Assembly (NCBI GenBank): GCA_934432885.1
Contig: CAKRYY010000037.1
Coordinates: 1-28,530, forward strand
Source of the DNA: an uncultured Lachnospiraceae bacterium
Lineage (GTDB): Bacteria > Bacillota > Clostridia > Lachnospirales > Lachnospiraceae
Direction of reading: 5' to 3'
Length of the DNA: 28,530 nt
In this document: positions 22,128 to 28,530 of the stretch, one piece after another
How positions within the stretch are numbered: position 1 is the stretch's first letter
Layout: every line of letters begins with the position of its first letter
Notes under the pieces: generated by a model
Told to the model about the DNA's origin: nothing
Seen by the model: only the letters and a program-made list of their open reading frames with translations
The model's database searches: none
Made by a program: the position numbers and the translations under genes

Positions 22128-24296
22128 ATGAAAAAGAGCAGAGCAGTCATTACTTTAGTTGTAACGGTACTGTTGCTTGGCCTGTTATCGTACACGGCGA
22201 TCTTCGGTATCGGCGCTGAAAAGACGGGTGCGGCGCAGAACATCAAGCAGGGACTTGATCTGGCAGGCGGTGTAAGCATTACCTATCAGGTAGTAGGGGA
22301 GGACACTCCTTCTGACGCAGACATGAAGGACACCATCTACAAGCTGCAGCGCCGTGTGGAAAGCTACAGTACAGAGGCACAGGTATATCAGGAGGGAAGC
22401 GACCGTATCAATATTGAAATTCCGGGCGTTTCTGATGCCAATGCAGTTTTAGAGGAGCTTGGCAAGCCAGGTTCCCTGTATTTCCTTTCATCTGACGGAG
22501 CAGAGGTGCTTTCCGGTACTGATGTTGCAAATGCACAGGCAGGAACCCAGCAGGATAAGATGGGCAACAGCCAGTATGTGGTACAGCTTACCCTGACAGA
22601 TGAAGGTGCAACCAAATTTGCAGTAGCGACAGCACTGGCAGCGCCTACGCATGATGTAATCTATATCATGTATGATGGCATGATTGTCAGCGCACCTTCT
22701 GTAAATGAGGAGATTAAAGACGGCGTTGCCGTTATTACTGGTATGGCAAGCTATGAAGAAGCGGACAAGCTGGCATCCACGATCCGTATCGGCGGTCTGA
22801 AGCTGGAACTGGAAGAGCTGCGTTCCAATGTAGTCGGCGCACAGCTTGGTTCGGAAGCGATTAAGACAAGTCTGGAAGCCGGTGCAATCGGTATGGCGCT
22901 TGTCGTTGTATTTATGATTGCCGTTTATTTCATTCCGGGTCTTGCAGCTTCTCTTGCACTTGGAATTTATGTAGGTCTGATTGTTATTTTACTGAACGCA
23001 TTTGATATTACCCTGACGCTTCCGGGTATTGCGGGTATCATTCTTTCAATCGGTATGGCAGTAGATGCTAATGTTATCATTTTCGCGAGAATCCGAGAAG
23101 AGCTGGCAACCGGCAAGACCGTACAGTCTTCTGTAAAGATTGGTTTCCAGAAAGCACTTTCGGCGATTATTGATGGTAACGTTACGACGTTGATCGCAGC
23201 TTTGGTGCTTGGCATTAAGGGCAGCGGTACTGTCAGAGGCTTTGCGCAGACGCTGGCGCTTGGTATTATCGTTTCCATGTTTACAGCACTCTTTGTAACA
23301 AGAATGATTTTAAAAGCGTTCTATGCGCTTGGCTTAAAGGATGCCAAGTTCTTTGGTGTTGCAAAAGAGAAAAAGACAGTGAAGTTCCTTTCCGGCAGAA
23401 TGGTATTCTTTGCATTGTCGCTGTGTGTGATTATTGGCGGCTTCATCTGCATGGGTGTATACCAGAACAGTACTGGAGAAGCACTTAATTACAGTCTGGA
23501 ATTTAAGGGCGGTACTTCCACCAACATTACCTTCAATGAAGATATGACAATCGAAGAGATTGATGAGAAGGTAATTCCTGTAATTGAAGAGGTAACCGGG
23601 GACGGTAACGTACAGGCACAGAAGGTAAGCGGTACCAATGAGGTTATTATCAAGACCAGAACACTCTCCGTAGATGAAAGAGAGACAATGAACGCCGCAC
23701 TGGCAGAGAACTTCGGTGTGGATGAAGAAAAGATTACGGCAGAGACAATCAGCTCAACAATCAGCTCTGAGATGCGTAATGATGCAATTTTAGCAGTTGT
23801 TATTGCGACAGCCTGCATGCTGCTTTACATCTGGTTCAGATTCAAGGATGTCCGTTTTGCAGCCAGCGCAGTTATCGCACTTTTACATGACGTGCTCGTC
23901 GTACTTGCATTTTATGCGGTCGCAAGAATTTCTGTAGGCAGCACCTTTATTGCCTGCATGCTGACGATAGTTGGTTATTCTATCAACGCGACGATTGTTA
24001 TCTTTGACAGAATCCGTGAAAACCTCGGCACTGCAAAGAAGAATGCAGACCTTGCAGAAATTGAAAATGTGAGCGTTACCCAGACACTGTCGAGAAGTAT
24101 TTTTACTTCCCTGACAACTTTCTTTATGGTAGCGGCGCTGTTTGCACTTGGCGTTACCTCCATCCGTGAGTTTGCACTTCCGCTTATGGTAGGTATTCTG
24201 TGCGGTACCTATTCCTCTATCTGTCTTGCAGGATCCCTCTGGTATCTGTTCAGGACAAAGATAAAGGGAAATTCTGAAAAGAAGAAAAAAGGTTAA
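22128..24296 (+). CDS. secDF: Protein translocase subunit SecDF (fused SecD and SecF)
   Basis: A 722-aa membrane protein in which SecD (about 1-425) and SecF (about 426-722) are joined. Together they use the proton or sodium gradient to pull proteins through the Sec channel. SecD features are QGLDLAGGVSITYQV after the first helix, the external P1 region, and GIAGIILSIGMAVDANVIIFARIREEL. SecF features are SLEFKGGTSTNITF and TIVGYSINATIVIFDRIRENLG. The six-plus-six helix plan is evident. The fused form is less common than separate secD and secF but known in Firmicutes. An AAGGAG site precedes the ATG. The gene follows scfB closely, a neighbourhood conserved in many Clostridia. Confidence 0.95.
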   Translation: MKKSRAVITLVVTVLLLGLLSYTAIFGIGAEKTGAAQNIKQGLDLAGGVSITYQVVGEDTPSDADMKDTIYKLQRRVESYSTEAQVYQEGSDRINIEIPGVSDANAVLEELGKPGSLYFLSSDGAEVLSGTDVANAQAGTQQDKMGNSQYVVQLTLTDEGATKFAVATALAAPTHDVIYIMYDGMIVSAPSVNEEIKDGVAVITGMASYEEADKLASTIRIGGLKLELEELRSNVVGAQLGSEAIKTSLEAGAIGMALVVVFMIAVYFIPGLAASLALGIYVGLIVILLNAFDITLTLPGIAGIILSIGMAVDANVIIFARIREELATGKTVQSSVKIGFQKALSAIIDGNVTTLIAALVLGIKGSGTVRGFAQTLALGIIVSMFTALFVTRMILKAFYALGLKDAKFFGVAKEKKTVKFLSGRMVFFALSLCVIIGGFICMGVYQNSTGEALNYSLEFKGGTSTNITFNEDMTIEEIDEKVIPVIEEVTGDGNVQAQKVSGTNEVIIKTRTLSVDERETMNAALAENFGVDEEKITAETISSTISSEMRNDAILAVVIATACMLLYIWFRFKDVRFAASAVIALLHDVLVVLAFYAVARISVGSTFIACMLTIVGYSINATIVIFDRIRENLGTAKKNADLAEIENVSVTQTLSRSIFTSLTTFFMVAALFALGVTSIREFALPLMVGILCGTYSSICLAGSLWYLFRTKIKGNSEKKKKG

Positions 24297-24325
24297 ATTC
24301 AGCAAATGTAAAGAAATATAAAGAG

Positions 24326-24389
24326 GCGGGTGGACCCGCATCAGGAGGAAAGCTCACAGAGTCCTGCGAATAGGGTCTGTGAGTTTTTT
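24326..24389 (+). terminator. Terminator or attenuator between secDF and recJ
   Basis: A small GCGGGT-GG-ACCCGC stem (24326-24339) is followed by CTCACAGA (24353-24360) pairing with TCTGTGAG (24376-24383), with an inner CCT/AGG pairing around a GCGAAT loop, then six T. The second stem is a standard terminator. Confidence 0.8.
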
Positions 24390-24415
24390 CGATTTTAGAA
24401 TATAATTGGAGATTT

Positions 24416-26137
24416 ATGAAACAGGAAAAATGGTATCTGACAGTAAAAAAAGCAGATTTTGAGGCAATTGCACAAAGGTTTTCGATTGATCCGCTTCTTG
24501 CGCGGCTTTTGCGAAACCGTGACATTACAGGCGATGATGCAATCAAAAAATATCTGTATGCAACGCTGAATGATTTGTATGCGCCGGAGCTGCTGAAGGG
24601 ATTAAAGGAAGCCGTTTTGCTTTTGCTTACCAAAATCGGAGAAGGGAAAAAAATCCGTGTAATCGGGGACTATGACATAGACGGCGTGATGGCAACCTAT
24701 ATTTTGCAAAAAGGCCTTACGAAGCTGCAGGCACAGGTGGATGCGGTAATTCCGCACCGGATTCAGGATGGCTATGGTCTGAACGAAGAATTGATTTTGG
24801 CTGCTTATGAGGACGGGATAGATACCATACTGACCTGTGACAATGGCATTGCCGCTTATGAACAGATTGTTTATGCCAAAAAGCTTGGCATGACAGTAAT
24901 TGTTACGGATCATCATGAGGTTCCTTATGAGGAAAACGAAGCTGGCAGACAGTACCGCCTTCCGCCTGCCGAGGTTGTGATAGACCCAAAGCAGCCGGAC
25001 TGTACGTATCCGTTTTCAGGAATCTGCGGCGCAGTAGTCGCCATGAAGCTGATGCAGGGCTTGTATGAAGCTGCGGGCAGAGGCGGCAGAGAGGCGCTGA
25101 TGGAGTTTTTGGAGATGGCGGCATTTGCTACCGTGGGCGATGTGATGGAGCTTGTCGATGAAAACAGGATTTTGGTAAAATATGGGCTTTTGGCATTGGA
25201 ACACACCAAGAATGCGGGGCTTTTGGCTTTAATTGAGGTATGTGGACTGCATGAGAAAAAATTAAGTCCTTATCATGTCGGCTTTGTGCTTGGTCCCTGC
25301 CTGAATGCAACGGGCAGACTGGACAGCGCGAAGCGGGCGCTCATGCTCTTATTAAGTGAAGAAAGACAGGAGGCGCTGTCGATTGCTACAGACCTGCGTC
25401 ATCTGAATGAGAGCAGAAAGGAAATGACGGCGAAGGGCATAGAAGCGGCAGAGGAACAGATTCAAAAAAATGGACTTGCAGAGCGAAAGGTTCTGATTAT
25501 ATATCTGCCAGATTGCCATGAGAGCCTTGCGGGCATTATTGCGGGACGTATTCGGGAAAAATATGGCAGACCTGTTTTTGTGCTGACAGATGGAGAGACG
25601 GAGGTAAAGGGCTCCGGACGCTCGATTGAAGCCTACTCCATGTATGAGGAAATGAGCCGCTGTCAGGATTTATTTACAAAATATGGTGGTCATAAGATGG
25701 CGGCGGGGCTTTCGATGAAAAGAGAGAATATAGAGACCTTTATGGAACGGATGGAAGCAGGCTGTAGCCTTAAGCCGGAGGATTTTATAGAAAAAATCCA
25801 TATTGATGCAGCAATGCCGTTTGGTTATGTGACACAAAAGCTGATTGAGCAGTTTTCACTGCTTGAGCCTTTCGGCAATCAGAATTCACGTCCCCTGTTT
25901 GCACAAAAAAAAGTGAAGCTGCTTCATTACAGACTGCTCGGCAGCAGCGGACGGGCGGGCAGGTATGCTGTGGAGGATGAATGTGGTGGCAGGTATGAGT
26001 TGCTTTATTTCGGAGATCAGGAGGCGATTTCTACCTATTGGGAGCAGAGGGAACGCATCAATGTAACCTACTACCCGGAGCTTAATGTATTCCGCGGCAA
26101 AACGCAGATACAGTTTGTATTGCAGAATTATCAGTAA
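24416..26137 (+). CDS. recJ: Single-stranded-DNA-specific exonuclease RecJ
   Basis: A 573-aa DHH-family 5'-3' exonuclease used in recombination and repair. The DHH domain holds VIGDYDIDGVMATYI (metal-binding Asp85, Asp87, Asp89), LTCDNGIAA (142-147) and VTDHHEVP (165-167 as DHH). The DHHA1 domain follows, with CHESLAGIIAGRIREKYGRPVFV (about 360-383), GSGRSIEAYSMYEEM and KYGGHKMAAGLSM. A C-terminal OB-like domain ends at residue 573. The length equals bacterial RecJ cores. TTGGAG a few bases before the ATG is the only start signal. No convincing promoter lies between the terminator and the start, so expression may depend on read-through or an unseen promoter. Confidence 0.93.
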   Translation: MKQEKWYLTVKKADFEAIAQRFSIDPLLARLLRNRDITGDDAIKKYLYATLNDLYAPELLKGLKEAVLLLLTKIGEGKKIRVIGDYDIDGVMATYILQKGLTKLQAQVDAVIPHRIQDGYGLNEELILAAYEDGIDTILTCDNGIAAYEQIVYAKKLGMTVIVTDHHEVPYEENEAGRQYRLPPAEVVIDPKQPDCTYPFSGICGAVVAMKLMQGLYEAAGRGGREALMEFLEMAAFATVGDVMELVDENRILVKYGLLALEHTKNAGLLALIEVCGLHEKKLSPYHVGFVLGPCLNATGRLDSAKRALMLLLSEERQEALSIATDLRHLNESRKEMTAKGIEAAEEQIQKNGLAERKVLIIYLPDCHESLAGIIAGRIREKYGRPVFVLTDGETEVKGSGRSIEAYSMYEEMSRCQDLFTKYGGHKMAAGLSMKRENIETFMERMEAGCSLKPEDFIEKIHIDAAMPFGYVTQKLIEQFSLLEPFGNQNSRPLFAQKKVKLLHYRLLGSSGRAGRYAVEDECGGRYELLYFGDQEAISTYWEQRERINVTYYPELNVFRGKTQIQFVLQNYQ

Positions 26138-26153
26138 AAGTGAGGACAAAGGG

Positions 26154-27278
26154 ATGCTGAGAACAGAAAAAAGACTGGATGATATGGACATGGTAAAGGG
26201 AGTCGGAATTATTCTGGTGGTAATCGGACATTCGACCTATGTATCGGAAAATACGCTGACGTGGCTTGCTTCCTTTCACATGCCGTTATTCTTCCTGATT
26301 TCCGGTATGTTGTTTGCGTACAAGCATGCAGAGAAAGAAAAATTTTCCATGTACGCCAAAAAGCGGTTCTGCGGTATGATGATTCCCTATTTCTGGTTCA
26401 GTCTGATTTATATTGGCGTAGATTATTATTATCTGTTTGCACACCCGGAGCTGATTGATCAGGCATTTATCAATGCGGCTGTTTTACAGGCGGTTTCCTT
26501 TTATGGCATCAGTGTGCTCTGGTTTTTGCCAACTCTGTTTTTGGGTGAACTGCTGTTTTATTTTCTGATTAAAAAATGCAGGGCGTGGCAGCTTGCCGCA
26601 GTCGGAATTTTTTCAGCATGGGCAGCAGTCCCGGGTGTTACATTGGTTCAGCACTATGTCGATATGGAAGAGAATGCTTTTATGACATGGTTTGGAAATG
26701 TATTGTTAGGTTTGCTCAGGGTATTTCCGGCAGTGGCATTTTTACTGCTTGGCTATGGCGTATGGCGGCTTTTGCAGCGGCTTTCGATAAAACCTCCCTA
26801 TGAGGTAATAGCTGGCGTCATGCTTTTGCTTTTTCATGCAGCGGTCGCGTTTGCAAACGGCAGGGTGGATTTGCATTATCTGGTTTTCCATAACGTGCTT
26901 TATTATTATGTGGCGGCATGCAGTGCGACCTTTGGGCTTTTGCTGATTTTCCGTCATGTAAAGCCTTTATGGCTGCTTACCTTTCTGGGCAGCAATTCCC
27001 TGATAGTGATGCTGACGCATCTTGACTGTCAGGTAATGAGTACGGCAATCCGTTTCGCAGCAGGAATGAATCAGTTTATTCCGCGTGCCAAGGATTTGAT
27101 GTTCCGTGTTAATTTATATGGGGCGCTTTTGATTGGTGAGCTGATTTTGATAATCTTGATTAACCGCTTTGGATTTTTCCTGATTGGACGTAAGCATCCG
27201 GTAAAAATGCAGTTTCCGGGCTGCGTGGAACGGCTGCTTACCGAGATACGCGCGAAAAAATTCAAAAGGATAAAATAA
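26154..27278 (+). CDS. Acyltransferase family membrane protein (Acyltransferase_3)
   Basis: A 374-aa protein with about ten hydrophobic helices. The N-terminus RLDDMDMVKGVGIILVVIGHS carries the catalytic-type His26 of Acyltransferase_3 (OafA/WecH-like) proteins, followed by FHMPLFFLISGMLF, typical of this family. Members transfer acetyl or succinyl groups to sugars of the cell envelope; the substrate cannot be predicted here. AAAGGG directly precedes the ATG. The frame is open further upstream inside recJ but lacks a binding site there. It lies 16 bases after recJ and is likely co-transcribed. A strong bidirectional terminator follows within five bases of the stop. Confidence 0.9.
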   Translation: MLRTEKRLDDMDMVKGVGIILVVIGHSTYVSENTLTWLASFHMPLFFLISGMLFAYKHAEKEKFSMYAKKRFCGMMIPYFWFSLIYIGVDYYYLFAHPELIDQAFINAAVLQAVSFYGISVLWFLPTLFLGELLFYFLIKKCRAWQLAAVGIFSAWAAVPGVTLVQHYVDMEENAFMTWFGNVLLGLLRVFPAVAFLLLGYGVWRLLQRLSIKPPYEVIAGVMLLLFHAAVAFANGRVDLHYLVFHNVLYYYVAACSATFGLLLIFRHVKPLWLLTFLGSNSLIVMLTHLDCQVMSTAIRFAAGMNQFIPRAKDLMFRVNLYGALLIGELILIILINRFGFFLIGRKHPVKMQFPGCVERLLTEIRAKKFKRIK

Positions 27279-27282
27279 AGCA

Positions 27283-27334
27283 TAAGCTACGCAAAAAAGA
27301 ATCCTGCAGACAGGATTCTTTTTTGCGTAGCTTA
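27283..27334. terminator. Long perfect bidirectional terminator
   Basis: Two 24-base arms (27283-27306 and 27311-27334) are exact reverse complements around the 4-base loop CAGA. The inner part, AAAAAAGAATCCTG with CAGGATTCTTTTTT, is a terminator in both directions; the outer TAAGCTACGC extends it. It separates the convergent acyltransferase and DUF4397 genes. Confidence 0.93.
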
Positions 27335-27344
27335 CGGAAATGAA

Positions 27345-27371
27345 GCTTGCTTTGCGAGCAAACTCTTTTTT
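27345..27371 (+). repeat. Second copy of the AGCAAACTCTTTTTT intergenic repeat
   Basis: GCTTGCTTTGCGAGCAAACT then a T-run. TTGCT and AGCAA can pair. The last 15 bases (27357-27371) are identical to 846-860, and GAGCAAACT also occurs at 2330-2338. Confidence 0.55.
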
Positions 27372-27384
27372 GCCCAAAGAAATA

Positions 27385-28362
27385 TTATTTTCTGTCCTCG
27401 ATAATAAGGGTACGGATTGCAGTCGGAGATTCTGTCCAGTTAAACAGATAAATCGTATACTGGGAGCCGCTTCGCACTGTGATTTCCGTAGAGAGTAAAA
27501 CTTCGTTGGTGTTGGAAACATAAATGTCATAGCGTGCAGGAACGACACGGGTGTAATTTGTCACTTCCATGAAGCCGACATTGCGGAAAACAACGTTTCC
27601 GGAATAGGTCGAAAGCGTAAGGGGACCTGCGTTGTAGGAAAGATTGCAGGTGCGGATGCAGGAACCGCCGAGCGGCGTGTAGCATACAGCATCGTTGATT
27701 TCTACAAGATCAAGTCCTCCGGCAGTATTGACGATGGCGATGGTCATAGTCGCACCTACCGTTATGCGAAGCTGTTTGCTGATGTAGATATAGCCGTTTC
27801 TGCCAGCTACAGTAATGGTCTGATAGCCGGAGGAAACTCTGCCATAATCACTGACCTCGGCATATTCCAGTGTATCGACTGCAGTTCTGTTATTGATGGA
27901 AATTACGAATGGATTGTAGCCGACTGCAGCATTCAAAAAGCGGATGGTTCCATAGCTGTTGGAATTGCAGTAAAAGCATGGCGTAACAGGACGCGGCAGG
28001 ACGGTAATGATGGTTCCCTGAAAACCGGAGGAGTTATTGCCGGAAAATACCGGACTACCGCCGGGACTGGGATTAGGAAAGGGAATGACAGGAGTAATAA
28101 TTGAAGAAGTTCCATTATTATTTCCTATATTACCGGGATATACCGGACCGCCTTCGCCGGGGTTTGGAAGTGGAATTACAGGGATTGCAGCATCATTGCT
28201 GTTATTATTTCCTATATTACTGTTGGTTGAGCTGCTATTTTCCGCATTGCTATCCATATTACCGGAATACACCGGACCGCCTTCGCCAGGGTTAGGTAAC
28301 GGAACTACGGGTGTGGAAGCATCGGGAGAAGAAGTGTCATTCAGATACTCATTGGAATTCAT
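27385..28362 (-). CDS. DUF4397 domain protein with Pro/Gly/Asn-rich N-terminal repeats
   Basis: A 325-aa protein with no signal peptide or membrane segment. Residues 17-110 hold three copies of a repeat, TPVVPLPNPGEGGPVYSGN (17-35), IPVIPLPNPGEGGPVYPGN (60-78) and a degenerate TPVIPFPNPSPGGSPVFSGN (90-109), separated by Asn/Ser-rich spacers. A Cys pair (PCFYC) follows at about 129-132. Two beta-rich DUF4397-like units come next: IRFLNAAVGYNPFVISINN...YAEVSDYGRVSSGYQTITV (140-225), and a partner starting at about 236 with FMEVTNYTRVVPARYDIYV. Four more Cys lie at 227-239. DUF4397 domains are usually cell-surface or spore-associated, and Cys plus low-complexity repeats without export signal fit a spore coat-like protein, but this is inference. 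A GAGGG site precedes the ATG. Confidence 0.85.
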   Translation of the reverse strand: MNSNEYLNDTSSPDASTPVVPLPNPGEGGPVYSGNMDSNAENSSSTNSNIGNNNSNDAAIPVIPLPNPGEGGPVYPGNIGNNNGTSSIITPVIPFPNPSPGGSPVFSGNNSSGFQGTIITVLPRPVTPCFYCNSNSYGTIRFLNAAVGYNPFVISINNRTAVDTLEYAEVSDYGRVSSGYQTITVAGRNGYIYISKQLRITVGATMTIAIVNTAGGLDLVEINDAVCYTPLGGSCIRTCNLSYNAGPLTLSTYSGNVVFRNVGFMEVTNYTRVVPARYDIYVSNTNEVLLSTEITVRSGSQYTIYLFNWTESPTAIRTLIIEDRK

Positions 28363-28392
28363 AATAGCCCTCTTTTATAATAGAATATACAG

Positions 28393-28421
28393 TATTTTAT
28401 GACGCGGTCTTGAAAAAGTGC
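28393..28421 (-). promoter_or_regulatory. Candidate sporulation-type (sigma-K/E-like) promoter of the DUF4397 gene
   Basis: On the minus strand: GCAC (28421-28418), 16 bases, then CATAAAATA (28401-28393), which fits the sigma-K -10 pattern CATAnnnTA. The spacing would leave a leader of about 25 bases. The housekeeping-like TATTAT/TATAAA further downstream lies too close to the ribosome binding site to work. The match is to short degenerate motifs only. Confidence 0.3.
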
Positions 28422-28443
28422 TGAAAAAAGTTTACGGAAAATA

Positions 28444-28478
28444 AGAAAACCCTCCGGGGCAACGGAGGGTTTTCTTTC
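28444..28478. terminator. Terminator of a leftward gene at the window edge
   Basis: AGAAAACCCTCCG (28444-28456), loop GGGCAA, CGGAGGGTTTTCT (28463-28475): a perfect 13-pair stem with T-rich flanks in both directions. The nearest gene it can serve is the one ending at 28479 on the minus strand. Confidence 0.88.
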
Positions 28479-28529
28479 TTATGAGGGGGAGATAGTGAGT
28501 TGTTGTTCGACTATCTGAGTAATACTATA
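28479..28529 (-). CDS. C-terminal fragment of a leftward gene, unidentified
   Basis: On the minus strand the last 16 codons before a TAA stop (28481-28479) read YSITQIVEQQLTISPS, open to the window edge. The stop lies directly before a strong terminator, which supports a real gene end. Too little is visible to name a family. Confidence 0.45.
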   Translation of the reverse strand, partial: YSITQIVEQQLTISPS

Positions 28530-28530
28530 C

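Noticed and set aside
24301..24400. Small structured RNA (for example SRP RNA) between secDF and recJ because of the CAGGAGGAAAG stretch
   Set aside because: The conserved apical tetraloop and paired arms of SRP RNA are absent; a terminator explains the structure.
24398..24408. TATAAT box before recJ as a promoter
   Set aside because: No -35 at a suitable distance, and transcription would start inside or after the ribosome binding site.
26085..26153. Start of the acyltransferase inside recJ (23 extra codons)
   Set aside because: No ribosome binding site, and the added residues are out-of-frame recJ coding sequence; the family N-terminus begins at 26154.
27990..28340. The three PNPGEGGPVY coding repeats as a CRISPR or non-coding tandem array
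   Set aside because: They are unevenly spaced, degenerate at DNA level and in frame with one protein.
28490..28516. Inverted repeat AGATAGT...ACTATCT at the right edge
   Set aside because: It lies within the presumed coding end of a leftward gene and has a 13-base loop; no clear role.
1..28530. Mobile element, prophage or defence island
   Set aside because: No transposase, integrase, phage structural, toxin-antitoxin, restriction or CRISPR genes were seen; gene content and order are those of core genome.

Overview
The window looks like a chromosomal segment of an anaerobic gut-type Clostridia, most likely Lachnospiraceae. The grounds are a SCIFF peptide with its radical-SAM maturase next to a fused SecDF, a TIGR04086 membrane protein, an ECF-type vitamin transporter subunit, an unlinked thiolase, AGGAGG-rich ribosome binding sites and short GC-rich hairpins in the intergenic spaces. 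Genus is not assignable by eye. Nothing looks like a prophage, insertion sequence, plasmid origin, CRISPR array, rRNA or tRNA. It reads as dense core genome.

Layout, left to right. (1) 1-860: the end of an unidentified gene overlapping a small iron-sulfur flavoprotein, then a dense run of hairpins. (2) 875-2098 (-): a serine/threonine:Na+ symporter (SstT). (3) 2235-3871 (+): a promoter, a highly folded leader, a 74-aa hypothetical protein and an acetyl-CoA acetyltransferase. (4) 3902-5761 (-): an ECF S component followed by coaBC, pointing to pantothenate uptake plus coenzyme A synthesis. (5) 5879-12342 (+): hisS, aspS, a phosphopantetheinyl transferase, a cell-wall amidase and a two-gene KtrB/KtrA-like potassium uptake system, tightly packed in one direction. 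(6) 12339-17990 (+): a complete branched-chain amino acid ABC transporter (binding lipoprotein, terminator plus new promoter, two permeases, two ATPases) followed by a cytidylate-kinase-like protein. (7) 18030-19853 (-): a CNNM/CorC-type membrane protein fused in frame to a ProXp-type aminoacyl-tRNA deacylase. (8) 19986-24296 (+): TIGR04086 protein, SCIFF precursor scfA with its own strong promoter, maturase scfB and secDF. (9) 24416-27278 (+): a RecJ-type exonuclease and a membrane acyltransferase. (10) 27385-28362 (-): a DUF4397 protein with Pro/Gly/Asn-rich N-terminal repeats. (11) The right edge holds the last codons and terminator of another leftward gene.

The most unusual items are the CorC-ProXp fusion, the SCIFF operon with separate promoter and attenuator, the folded leader in which a hairpin covers the Shine-Dalgarno sequence of the 74-aa protein, and a possible sporulation-type promoter in front of the DUF4397 gene. 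Convergent units are separated by good bidirectional terminators, two of which are built partly from the last codons of the gene they end. Every identification is from reading sequence and motifs; no database search was run.
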